Made by a program: the position numbers and the translations under genes
Origin: an uncultured Eubacteriales bacterium
GTDB taxonomy: Bacteria > Bacillota > Clostridia > Oscillospirales > Oscillospiraceae
Direction of reading: 5' to 3'
NCBI GenBank assembly: GCA_934597725.1
Contig: CAKTSK010000036.1
Span: 1-16,902, forward strand
DNA length: 16,902 nucleotides
Notes under the pieces: model-generated
Told to the model about the DNA's origin: nothing
The model's database searches: none
What the model saw: only the letters and a program-made list of their open reading frames with translations
Part shown: positions 5,267-11,993 of the stretch, piece by piece
Position numbering within the stretch: position 1 is the first letter of the stretch
Layout of the letters: every line of letters starts with the position of its first letter

Positions 5267-8119
5267 TCAAAGCCCATATTCCCGAACAAATTGTCTCAAT
5301 AGCTTTTCCAGCTTATAGACGATCTGATCGGGAAGTTTTTTATTGGTCAAGGCCTGTGGAAGTTTTACCCCAGACATTCCCACAGTGACACGTCGGAACA
5401 CAATTCGTTCATTTGATCGGTGCAGCGCTTTGATCTCATATCCCTGACTTGTCCACGATTCTGAAATATAATAATCAACTTCGTCAGGCGTAATGGCATG
5501 AAATGGGTATCCCTCCTCAATCCACAAAGGAGAAACCATACCTGGCATAACTTCATACCAAAAGGCATCATAAAAATACGCTTCCGCCGGCAAACCGTCT
5601 CCCAATATTTCCTCAATTTGATGAAATGTCAACGTGATAGGAGAGCGATTAGACATACGAAAATACTCTCGAAGTTCTAAGTATGGAGATTTTCCCACCG
5701 GTGCCTCCTCCACAAAATCTCCTAACAGTTCAAATAAATCAAGTCCTTCCCCAAAATCTGCTTCCAACATTGAAAACATATCATAGGCACACTGACGGTG
5801 TATGTACATCAAATTCTCCACCCGTCTGCCTTTCCCAATCACTTTTTCCACTGTCTCTACTTCTTGATCTGCCAACATGGGATTTCCGCAAACTGCACAG
5901 CATCCTCCTTGTCGGTTCCAAATCACTTTATACTTTCCATTGCCTTTCTGTTCTTCTCGGCGGCGTTGAAGCATCAAAAAATATCCTTTGTCCAGATACG
6001 GATTAAAACTCACCTTACAGGGTTTGTGTCGTACGATGGCCAAAGGAGCCAACCGAATCACTCGACAGGATGGCTCTTCCGGCAACGAAAAGATATATTC
6101 GCCATCTTCCCGACGCCAGAATTTTTTCAGCACGGTCTCTCTGTGCCATCGAGAATATTTTTGACACATTTTTGCTACTAATAATCCCTGAACCACAGCA
6201 TCAATATGGCGGAAAATCAGATAGGCATCGGTACTCCTGTGATAAGCGGCCCAACCACTGAGCTTATCGTTGATCTTTTCAATCAGCATTCGCTGATTTC
6301 CTCGGAAATGCAAAATCAAACTCTCCAATTCCCGTTCCAACTTTTTAACAGATGCTTCCGTTGGCCTCACTGTAAGAACTCCATTTTGTTCTTGAAAGTA
6401 CCATGAGAGAAAAGAAAATCCCTCTTGAATGTGAGCGATATAAGTCTTTTCCTGATTGAGACCCAAGCCCCGATTGGCTAAAAACTCGCTGATTACATTT
6501 AATATTTTATTTGCGCTCTCTTGTGTCCGCGCAGTAACTACAACATCGTCGGCAAATCTAACCATACCGCCATTTGTATAATCTACATTACCATTCGGAT
6601 AAAGTTTGTCATAAAGATAAGTCTGCAAACCATCCAACATCATATTTCCTAAAATAGGGGACAAACTTGAAGCAAAGGAAATTCCACGATTTGTTTCAAA
6701 TAACTCGCCATGTTTGATCACACCTGCACGAAGAAATTTTTTCAATACCGTTTTGTCCATCGGAATATTTTCTATTAACCATTCGTGCAAAACACTGTAA
6801 AAAAACGATGCCACATCAGCCCTGACGATCCATTTAGGTGACTCACCTTGCCCTCGTTCCTGTAGGTTTCGGAACAGATAGGCATATGCATCGTGAGCCG
6901 AACGACCCTTGCGGGCAAAAAAAGATCGCTTATCTGCTGTGGATTCTGACACTGGGTCCAACGAAAATGCATATAACACCAACATGGCCTTATCTCTTGC
7001 TGCCGGGATATGTAAAATCAGTTCTTTTCCCCGTGCTTTGATCTGCTCATATCTACTAGGCAAAGGTTGATATCCTCTTGACGTTAATGACAGCGCCATT
7101 TTCATTTTCTGCGCATCATTGGTTAACTTCACACCATCAACACCTGCTGCTGAATTGACTTCTGCCACAGAACGCACTGCCATCACTTTAGCAGCATAGG
7201 AAGATACCAACCGTGCCTGTTCCTTTTCAACAGCACTCCAATCTCTTTGATATGCCGCAAAGGCAATGCTTCTCTGCTGACGAAAAAGTTCCTCCTCCAT
7301 TTTTTCCCAGTCAATGGTACGCCATTGTACTGCCAGATCCTCTTCTGATTGCGTCTGCTGACGCAGCGGCCTACCCAAAAGAATAGAGATCGGACAATGG
7401 TCAGAAGCAACTGTCGCAGTATGATGTTTTACGCTTTGTATCCTGTCGATCAATTCCATGGAAACAAGGAAATAGTCCAGACGGGACCCTTTATTATCCC
7501 GGCGGCTTTCCGGTCGAGGTCCCCACCAAGTATACGCTCCCTGCTTTTCAGGATAAAAAGCCCGAAAAACATCTACAAGACCAGTGGCAAGCAACGCTTC
7601 AAAGCCTGCTCTTTCTTCTGAAAGGAAAAGCGGCTCGCTCTGACAATTCTTCTGGTTTTCAGGATAAATATCAATGTATTCTCTTGCAACATTAAAATCA
7701 CCGCACAGAATCACTGGCTTACTCAGCTTTACAACATATTCCCGAACAGCTTGATCCCACTGGATCCGAAAGTCCAACCGATCAGGCGGAGAGTGTGGAT
7801 TTATATTGGGCACATAGAGGTTGATTAAATAAAAATCCTTATATTCTAGGGTGATGATCCGTCCTTCCCGATCAAACTGATCAATTCCCAATCCATACTG
7901 GCAAGCCAGAGGTAATTTTTTTGTCAGGATCAGTGTCCCCGAATAATTAGGACGTTTGGCCAAGTTCCAGTAAGGAAAATAACCCGGCACCTCCAGAGGA
8001 CACTCCCCCTTCACCTCTTGGCAGCACAAGACATCTGGTTTTGCATCCGCTAAAAATTTCAAAAACCCATGGCGACAGCAGCGCGCCAAGCCATTGACAT
8101 TCCACGAAACAATTTTCAT
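5267..8119 (-). CDS. Fusion: ExoIII/APE-type endonuclease, group II intron-like reverse transcriptase, degenerate HNH and extra C-terminal domain
   Basis: This 950-aa protein has at least four parts. Residues 1-250 are a complete endonuclease/exonuclease/phosphatase domain: N7 (SWNVNG), E35 (CQEVK), Y102, D141/N143 (GDFNVA), D215 (RLDYF) and D240/H241 (SDHCP). Residues 270-612 are a group II intron-type reverse transcriptase. It shows GVDGV (326-330), GY-P-P-R with HIP-ARDKA, the RKGRSAHDA segment (403-411), catalytic D435 (RADVASFF), and RFADD (521-525) with D524/D525. The thumb/maturase-X region is about 613-672 (LSGWAAYHR). Residues 738-780 look like the HNH zinc module of intron proteins (C741/C744, H774/C777), but the catalytic His position is lost. 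Residues 826-912 are an additional domain. The usual PQG-like motif before SP is replaced (GISFASSLSP). No intron RNA flanks the gene. The ATG at 8119 has GGGAG upstream. Possible roles are retrotransposition-like activity, defence or repair; undecided. Confidence 0.9.
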   Translation of the reverse strand: MKIVSWNVNGLARCCRHGFLKFLADAKPDVLCCQEVKGECPLEVPGYFPYWNLAKRPNYSGTLILTKKLPLACQYGLGIDQFDREGRIITLEYKDFYLINLYVPNINPHSPPDRLDFRIQWDQAVREYVVKLSKPVILCGDFNVAREYIDIYPENQKNCQSEPLFLSEERAGFEALLATGLVDVFRAFYPEKQGAYTWWGPRPESRRDNKGSRLDYFLVSMELIDRIQSVKHHTATVASDHCPISILLGRPLRQQTQSEEDLAVQWRTIDWEKMEEELFRQQRSIAFAAYQRDWSAVEKEQARLVSSYAAKVMAVRSVAEVNSAAGVDGVKLTNDAQKMKMALSLTSRGYQPLPSRYEQIKARGKELILHIPAARDKAMLVLYAFSLDPVSESTADKRSFFARKGRSAHDAYAYLFRNLQERGQGESPKWIVRADVASFFYSVLHEWLIENIPMDKTVLKKFLRAGVIKHGELFETNRGISFASSLSPILGNMMLDGLQTYLYDKLYPNGNVDYTNGGMVRFADDVVVTARTQESANKILNVISEFLANRGLGLNQEKTYIAHIQEGFSFLSWYFQEQNGVLTVRPTEASVKKLERELESLILHFRGNQRMLIEKINDKLSGWAAYHRSTDAYLIFRHIDAVVQGLLVAKMCQKYSRWHRETVLKKFWRREDGEYIFSLPEEPSCRVIRLAPLAIVRHKPCKVSFNPYLDKGYFLMLQRRREEQKGNGKYKVIWNRQGGCCAVCGNPMLADQEVETVEKVIGKGRRVENLMYIHRQCAYDMFSMLEADFGEGLDLFELLGDFVEEAPVGKSPYLELREYFRMSNRSPITLTFHQIEEILGDGLPAEAYFYDAFWYEVMPGMVSPLWIEEGYPFHAITPDEVDYYISESWTSQGYEIKALHRSNERIVFRRVTVGMSGVKLPQALTNKKLPDQIVYKLEKLLRQFVREYGL

Positions 8120-8199
8120 GCCTCTGTTACTCCCTCTTTTCTCCTCTAACTTTGCGATATTTTTTCTGCGTATTGCCGCTGTGATCCTTTCTCCCTGTC

Positions 8200-8228
8200 A
8201 TCATAACACAATTTCTGTTTTTACGATA
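8200..8228 (-). promoter_or_regulatory. Extended -10 promoter of the endonuclease-RT gene
   Basis: On the minus strand, TGTTATGAT (-10 hexamer TATGAT at 8205-8200 preceded by TGN) is an extended -10 element. The -35 position (8223-8228) has little similarity to consensus and falls inside the left arm of the 8214-8257 inverted repeat. Binding there would occlude RNA polymerase. Transcription would start near 8193, about 75 bases before the ATG. Confidence 0.5.
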
Positions 8229-8257
8229 TATCCCACACGACATATCGTAAAAACAGA
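8214..8257. repeat. Perfect inverted repeat, 16-bp arms, between divergent RT and HTH genes
   Basis: The arm TCTGTTTTTACGATAT (8214-8229) is repeated exactly in reverse complement at 8242-8257, with a 12-bp spacer. Each arm is longer than one helical turn, and the centres are about 28 bp apart. The repeat overlaps the RT promoter's -35 region, and a possible -10 (TAAAAT, 8258-8263) for the HTH gene abuts the other side. Predicted transcripts from both promoters start outside it, so a DNA operator for the adjacent HTH protein is more likely than an RNA structure. Confidence 0.7.
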
Positions 8258-8305
8258 TAAAATAACGGCAGAAGGCATCATATATCTTTAGGAGGTGGGA
8301 AAGAC

Positions 8306-8548
8306 GTGAATGCGAAAGAAGCTGTTGCACAACGGATCCAGATTCTTTGTTCTGAGCGGAACATCACTGTAAATGCATTGGCCAATCTTTGCGGCGTTCC
8401 ACCCACCACGATCTACAGTATCCTCAACGAAAAAAGCAACAATCCCGGCATCCTGTCCATTCAAAAGCTGTGCGATGGTTTGGAAATTAGTATCCGTACA
8501 TTTTTCAACGACCCTTTGTTTGATTTGTTGGATCCCATCATCCGATAG
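8306..8548 (+). CDS. Small XRE-type helix-turn-helix regulator
   Basis: This 80-aa protein is essentially one Cro/C1 (XRE) HTH domain. It has an N-terminal helix (KEAVAQRIQILCSERN), the HTH core TVNALANLCGVPPTTIYSIL (residues 21-40), then a conserved SIQKLCDGLEISIRTFF helix. The GTG at 8306 is used; AGGAGG ends ten bases upstream and no ATG fits better. It is divergent from the endonuclease-RT gene and separated from it by the 8214-8257 inverted repeat, so it probably represses one or both genes through that site. Its base composition is lower in GC than the core genes and similar to the RT gene. A classic terminator directly follows, closing the island. Many clostridial genomes carry similar short HTH proteins, so its pairing with the RT could be incidental. 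Confidence 0.85.
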   Translation: MNAKEAVAQRIQILCSERNITVNALANLCGVPPTTIYSILNEKSNNPGILSIQKLCDGLEISIRTFFNDPLFDLLDPIIR

Positions 8549-8583
8549 GCCCCCGCCTCTCCGGCGGATGGGCCTGTTTTTTT
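8547..8583 (+). terminator. Intrinsic terminator after the HTH gene
   Basis: AGGCCCCCGCC (8547-8557) pairs with GGCGG and GGGCCT (8563-8567, 8570-8575), with a two-base bulge and a TCTCC loop. A run of seven T follows (8577-8583). The stem begins in the stop codon of the HTH gene. Confidence 0.88.
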
Positions 8584-8606
8584 ATGACCAGATCGTTCTC
8601 TCTGCC

Positions 8607-8637
8607 GTTCTATCCCCTCCCCCCCGCCGCATACAGT
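8607..8637 (+). promoter_or_regulatory. SigE-like (mother-cell) promoter of spoIIID
   Basis: CATACAGT (8630-8637) fits the SigE -10 pattern CATACAMT except at one base. GTTCTATC at 8607-8614, 15 bp upstream, is a partial match to the SigE -35. Transcription would start near 8644, 26 bases before the spoIIID start. SigE control of spoIIID is established in Bacillus. Confidence 0.5.
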
Positions 8638-8669
8638 GGTGACACGGACAATGTAGGGAGTGGTAAACC

Positions 8670-8918
8670 GTGCGGACCGACATGGAAGAGCGCGCCTGTG
8701 ACCTGGCGCTGTACATCATCGAGCACCAGGCCACCGTCCGGGGGGCGGCGGCACAGTTCGGCATCAGCAAGTCCACCGTACACAAGGACCTGTGCCAGCG
8801 GCTGCCGGCCTTCAACCGGACCCTGTACCTGCAGGTCAAAGCGGTACTGGACCAGAACAAAGCAGAGCGACATATCCGGGGCGGCATCGCCACCCGGCGC
8901 AAATACAAGGGCTCCTGA
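8670..8918 (+). CDS. spoIIID: Sporulation transcriptional regulator SpoIIID
   Basis: The 82-aa product matches SpoIIID throughout. It has an N-terminal helix with the ERACDLALYIIE segment and an HTH with VRGAAAQFGISKSTVHKDL (residues 23-41). The C-terminal basic stretch follows, with L-Q-K-ERHIRGGIATRRKYKG. It is slightly shorter at the C-terminus than the 93-aa Bacillus protein. SpoIIID is a mother-cell regulator that activates or represses SigE-dependent genes and leads to SigK. The GTG at 8670 aligns with the family start and has GGGAG at 8656-8660; the internal ATG at 8682 would remove conserved residues. A SigE-like promoter lies immediately upstream. Confidence 0.95.
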   Translation: MRTDMEERACDLALYIIEHQATVRGAAAQFGISKSTVHKDLCQRLPAFNRTLYLQVKAVLDQNKAERHIRGGIATRRKYKGS

Positions 8919-8955
8919 CCGGCCGTGCCGGCGGGAACGCCCCCTCACAGCGCGC

Positions 8956-8987
8956 AAAAAAGGCGGGAGGCCAACGCCTCCCGCCTT
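8956..8987 (-). terminator. Intrinsic terminator of the asp23-fakA operon
   Basis: A perfect 12-bp stem (8960-8971 with 8976-8987) and a four-base loop are followed on the minus strand by T's (complement of A8956-8961). It starts 37 bases after the fakA stop. It may also limit read-through of spoIIID from the other side, although the plus-strand tail has no T-run. Confidence 0.9.
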
Positions 8988-9024
8988 GTCAACGGTGTCT
9001 TGTTCCGGGATACCGGTCCCCTGC

Positions 9025-10701
9025 TCACTCCACAGAGATCAGGTAGTGATAGACCGGCTGTCCCCCTTCCAGCATGGTGATCTCTGCCTCGGGGCAGCGC
9101 TGCTGGAACTGTTCCAGCGCCTGGGCGGCGTCCTCTTCCCGGACGCCCTCGCCATAGAAGATGCTGATAAACTCTCCGCCGCGCTTCTGGCTCTCCTGGG
9201 CCAGAGCTTCCAGGGCTGTGGCCAGGTCTTTCTCCGTGCCGAAGAGCTGGTTGTCCACCAGCAGCAGATAGTCTCCGGCCTGGATCTGCTGGCCGTCGAA
9301 GGACGAATCCCGGGCGGCATAGGTGATCTCCATGGTGCAGACCTGTGCCATGGCCTCCTCCATAGCCGCCGTGTTCTCCCCTTCTTCCCCGTCGGGATTC
9401 ATGGCGATCATCGCCGAGATCCCCTGGGGGACAGTCTTGGCCGGCAGCACGATGACCTTTTTGTTCGGGACCAGATCCACGCACTGCTGCGCCGCCATGA
9501 TGATGTTCTTGTTGTTGGGCAGAACATAGACGATCTCTGCCGGCGTCTTGCGGATCTCCTTGAGAATGTCCTCCGTGGAAGGATTCATGGTCTGTCCGCC
9601 GCTGATGACGCCGTCGGCGCCCAGGTCAAAAAACACTTTGGCCAACCCCGTGCCGGCGGCCACCGCCACAAAGCCGTACTTCTTCTCCGGCGGGGCGTCG
9701 GCGGTCTCTGCTTCCTCCAGCTCTTTCTCCACGGCGTCCAGATCGTCGGTGCTCTGGGCCTGCCGGCCGGCGGCCAGCTCATCCCGCTGGGTCCGCATGT
9801 TTTCCACCTTGGCCAGCTCTAACGTCCCGTATTCCTGGGCCTTGGTCAGGGCCAGGCCGGGATCATCGGTGTGGACGTGGACCTTGAACGTATCGTCCCC
9901 CTCGCCGATGACCAGGCTGTCGCCGATGCTCTCCAGCCAGGACCGGAACTCGGACAGGGGGCGCTGGGACGTCCGGCGGACCACAAAGACCGTGTCGTAA
10001 GTAAAGGTAAGCTCCTCCTCGGCCAGCGCGCCGAAGTCGGCCTTTTCCCGGACCGGCGCGCCGCTCTCCCCCTCCTGGGGGGCCGGAATGCCGCGCAGCT
10101 CCTCCAGCATCCCCTGCAGCAGGAGGACAAAGCCCATGCCGCCGGCGTCCACCACCCCGGCCTTTTTCAGCACGGGGTTTTGGTTGACGGTGTCCGCCAG
10201 AGCCTCTCTGGCCCGGTCGATGGCCGATTCCAGGACATATTCAAAGGCGGTGTTCTCCTCTGCCGCCCGGCTGGCCCGGTCTCCCGCCAGACGGGAAACG
10301 GTGAGCACGGTCCCCTCTGCGGGCTTCATCACCGCCTTGTAGGCGGCCACAACGCCTGCGTTCAGGGCCTCGGCCAGGTCGATGCCGTCCATGGTCTCCT
10401 TTTCCTTCACAGCCTTGGAAAAGCCCCGGAAGATCAGAGACAGGATGACGCCCGAGTTGCCCCGGGCCCCCCGGAGCATGGCGGCCGCGCACCGGGCCGC
10501 CGTCTGCTCGACGGTGGCGGGCGGGTCCTGCCGCAGCTCGGCGGCGGCGGTGCCCAGGGTCAGGCTCATGTTGGTCCCCGTGTCCCCGTCGGGGACCGGA
10601 AAGACATTGAGTTCATTGATCGTTTGTTTTTCCGCGTTCAGAGAAGCGGAGGCGTGGACAAGCATCCTCGCCAGTGTGTTTCCATCAACGGACTGTACCA
10701 T
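9025..10701 (-). CDS. fakA: Fatty acid kinase catalytic subunit (DhaL/DegV-like), YloV family
   Basis: This 558-aa protein has the usual length of FakA/YloV. The N-terminal DhaL kinase domain holds VFPVPDGDTGTNM (33-45), whose aspartates bind Mg-ATP, and GARGNSGVILS (78-88). A middle domain follows, with AGGMGFVLLLQGM and a HVHTDDPG motif. The C-terminal DegV-like domain contains GTGLAKVFFDLGAD and PNNKNIIMAAQQ. In other Firmicutes, FakA phosphorylates fatty acids presented by FakB to feed phospholipid synthesis; no fakB is in this window. The ATG at 10701 is chosen because AGAGG lies just upstream and family similarity begins there. The upstream asp23-like gene ends 19 bases before, the usual yloU-yloV arrangement. 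A strong terminator follows. Confidence 0.93.
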   Translation of the reverse strand: MVQSVDGNTLARMLVHASASLNAEKQTINELNVFPVPDGDTGTNMSLTLGTAAAELRQDPPATVEQTAARCAAAMLRGARGNSGVILSLIFRGFSKAVKEKETMDGIDLAEALNAGVVAAYKAVMKPAEGTVLTVSRLAGDRASRAAEENTAFEYVLESAIDRAREALADTVNQNPVLKKAGVVDAGGMGFVLLLQGMLEELRGIPAPQEGESGAPVREKADFGALAEEELTFTYDTVFVVRRTSQRPLSEFRSWLESIGDSLVIGEGDDTFKVHVHTDDPGLALTKAQEYGTLELAKVENMRTQRDELAAGRQAQSTDDLDAVEKELEEAETADAPPEKKYGFVAVAAGTGLAKVFFDLGADGVISGGQTMNPSTEDILKEIRKTPAEIVYVLPNNKNIIMAAQQCVDLVPNKKVIVLPAKTVPQGISAMIAMNPDGEEGENTAAMEEAMAQVCTMEITYAARDSSFDGQQIQAGDYLLLVDNQLFGTEKDLATALEALAQESQKRGGEFISIFYGEGVREEDAAQALEQFQQRCPEAEITMLEGGQPVYHYLISVE

Positions 10702-10720
10702 TTTCCTCTTCTCTCTCCTC

Positions 10721-11071
10721 TCAGTCGATCTGCATGGAGTCCACATAGACGTCCACCGCCCGCACGGTCGCGCCGGTCATGTTGCCCACGGCGTAGCGGA
10801 CCTCGCCCATGATGGCGCTGCTGACGGCGGTCAGGTTCACCCCGGCGTCCACGATGATGTGCAGCTCGATGGACACGGTGTTGTCCTCCTCAAACAGGAC
10901 CCGCACCCCCTTGCCCATGGACTCGCTGCGCAGCAGATGGACCAGGCCGTCCTTTTTGGACCGGGCCGCCATGCCCTTCACGCCGAAACAGCTGGTGGCC
11001 ACCGCACCGGTGATGGTGGTAAAGACCTCGCTGCTGATCTGGATCTCGCCCTTTTCGTTTTGAAAGCGCAT
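10721..11071 (-). CDS. Asp23/Gls24-family envelope stress protein, YloU type
   Basis: The 116-aa product is an Asp23/Gls24 domain protein. It has the N-terminal GEIQISSEVFTTITGAVA strand-helix and the C-terminal VSIELHIIVDAGVNL and VRYAVGNMTGATVRAVDVYV segments. The same gene precedes the fatty acid kinase gene in most Firmicutes (yloU-yloV), as here. The exact biochemical role is unknown; family members associate with the membrane and alkaline or envelope stress. The ATG at 11071 follows an AAGGAAGGG site. The 168-bp gap to the divergent 69-aa gene should hold its promoter, but I see only a weak TGTAAT -10 near the minus strand of 11138-11143. Confidence 0.9.
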   Translation of the reverse strand: MRFQNEKGEIQISSEVFTTITGAVATSCFGVKGMAARSKKDGLVHLLRSESMGKGVRVLFEEDNTVSIELHIIVDAGVNLTAVSSAIMGEVRYAVGNMTGATVRAVDVYVDSMQID

Positions 11072-11161
11072 ATCGGATACCCTTCCTTTCCTTGCCGGAC
11101 GCGGACGTACGGCTCGTTTCTAAGAAAACTGTGAAAAAATTACAGAAATCACATTTTCGGA

Positions 11162-11190
11162 TTGTATTTTCCTGTGCCATCATGTAAAAT
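11162..11190 (+). promoter_or_regulatory. SigA-type promoter of the 69-aa membrane protein
   Basis: TTGTAT (11162-11167) and TAAAAT (11185-11190) are separated by exactly 17 bp. They lie about 50 bases before the start codon at 11240. This is a good housekeeping promoter match. Confidence 0.7.
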
Positions 11191-11239
11191 ACTAACATAG
11201 ACCAACCCACATGCGCAACTGTTACTTGGAGGTTTTCTT

Positions 11240-11449
11240 ATGAAGGTCACAGAACTTGTTTTGAAGATCACCGCGCTGATCCTTTCCGCCGCCGCCGTCA
11301 TCTGCCTGATCATGGCCAATATGGACCGGATCTCTGACTGGCTGGCCGCCCTCTGGGCCAAGGTCCAGACCAAGAAGGAGCGGCTGTGCCGCACCTGCCC
11401 CGGCGCAGCCGGCGACAGCGAAGACGAATTTGAAAGCTGGGATCTCTGA
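11240..11449 (+). CDS. Small single-span membrane protein, unknown function
   Basis: A 69-aa protein with one strong membrane segment (about residues 7-26, LVLKITALILSAAAVICLIM). A basic amphipathic stretch follows (NMDRISDWLAALWAKVQTKKER), then an acidic tail with a CRTC pair. It is supported as a real gene by TTGGAGG eight bases before the ATG, a good SigA-type promoter at 11162-11190 and a strong terminator immediately after. I do not recognise the family. It stands alone between two minus-strand operons. The CxxC-like pair could bind metal or be redox-active, but that is speculation. Confidence 0.75.
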   Translation: MKVTELVLKITALILSAAAVICLIMANMDRISDWLAALWAKVQTKKERLCRTCPGAAGDSEDEFESWDL

Positions 11450-11460
11450 TCCTCTGTCAA

Positions 11461-11494
11461 AAAGGCCGGTGCGGCAAAGTCCGCGCCGGCCTTT
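11461..11494. terminator. Bidirectional terminator between the 69-aa gene and the thioesterase
   Basis: A 14-bp stem (11461-11474 with 11481-11494, one G-U wobble) has a six-base loop. The minus strand reads CCTTTTTG after the stem and the plus strand CTTTCTGTTT. It therefore likely ends both convergent transcripts. Confidence 0.85.
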
Positions 11495-11510
11495 CTGTTT
11501 CCGGCGGGCG

Positions 11511-11993
11511 TCAGAAGGTCAGGTTGGGGTGCTTCGGGGGCAGCAGCAGGGGGTCGATGTTCTTGACCACCGCAAAGGTAAACAGCGCAGAGGTCACCAG
11601 CTCATCCCGGTCATTGCGCTGCTCCACCGACACCACGCAGATCCGGCTGCCCACCTTCAGCGGGGTCGCCCGGCAAAACAGATATGCGCCGGTGGCCGGG
11701 CTGAGAAAGTTCACCGTGCTGCCCTGGGTCACGCACATCCGGCCATGGGGCAGCAGGCTGTGGCCGGCAATGGTGTCGGCAAAGGCCACCAGCACGCCGC
11801 CGTGGACCGTGCCGTACTGCTGCTGGTTGCTCTTGCGGACCATCATGATCCCTTCGGCAGCGTCCGGCTCCATGCGGATGAGATGGATGCCATTCTCCAC
11901 TGCCCAGGGGTCCAGGCCGCGGATCTGGCCCAGCTGGGGGTCCTCCTTGACGTAGTAAATACCCTCTTTGGTCAGCTTATCCGAGGAATCCAT
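11511..11993 (-). CDS. PaaI-type hotdog-fold thioesterase
   Basis: The 160-aa protein has the hotdog thioesterase core YGTVHGGVLVAFADTIAG (residues 60-77), followed by the beta-strand segment VTQGSTVNFLSPATG typical of PaaI/YbgC-like acyl-CoA thioesterases. The substrate cannot be read from sequence. It is the third gene of the SUF-like operon. Its ATG (11993) lies inside the end of the scaffold gene, a 17-base overlap, with AGGAG upstream, so it is translationally coupled. A hotdog thioesterase attached to a two-gene iron-sulfur system is noteworthy, but may simply reflect operon drift. Confidence 0.88.
   Translation of the reverse strand: MDSSDKLTKEGIYYVKEDPQLGQIRGLDPWAVENGIHLIRMEPDAAEGIMMVRKSNQQQYGTVHGGVLVAFADTIAGHSLLPHGRMCVTQGSTVNFLSPATGAYLFCRATPLKVGSRICVVSVEQRNDRDELVTSALFTFAVVKNIDPLLLPPKHPNLTF

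Noticed and set aside
5267..8119. Diversity-generating retroelement or retron
   Set aside because: The RT motifs and maturase-X region are intron-like. No template/variable repeat pair and no retron-type structured RNA are evident nearby.
8127..8330. 67-codon minus-strand frame in the RT/HTH control region
   Set aside because: It spans the inverted repeat and both promoters and lacks a ribosome binding site.
8584..9822. Plus-strand frame of 412 codons across spoIIID and fakA
   Set aside because: It runs through spoIIID in another frame and antisense to fakA; shadow only.
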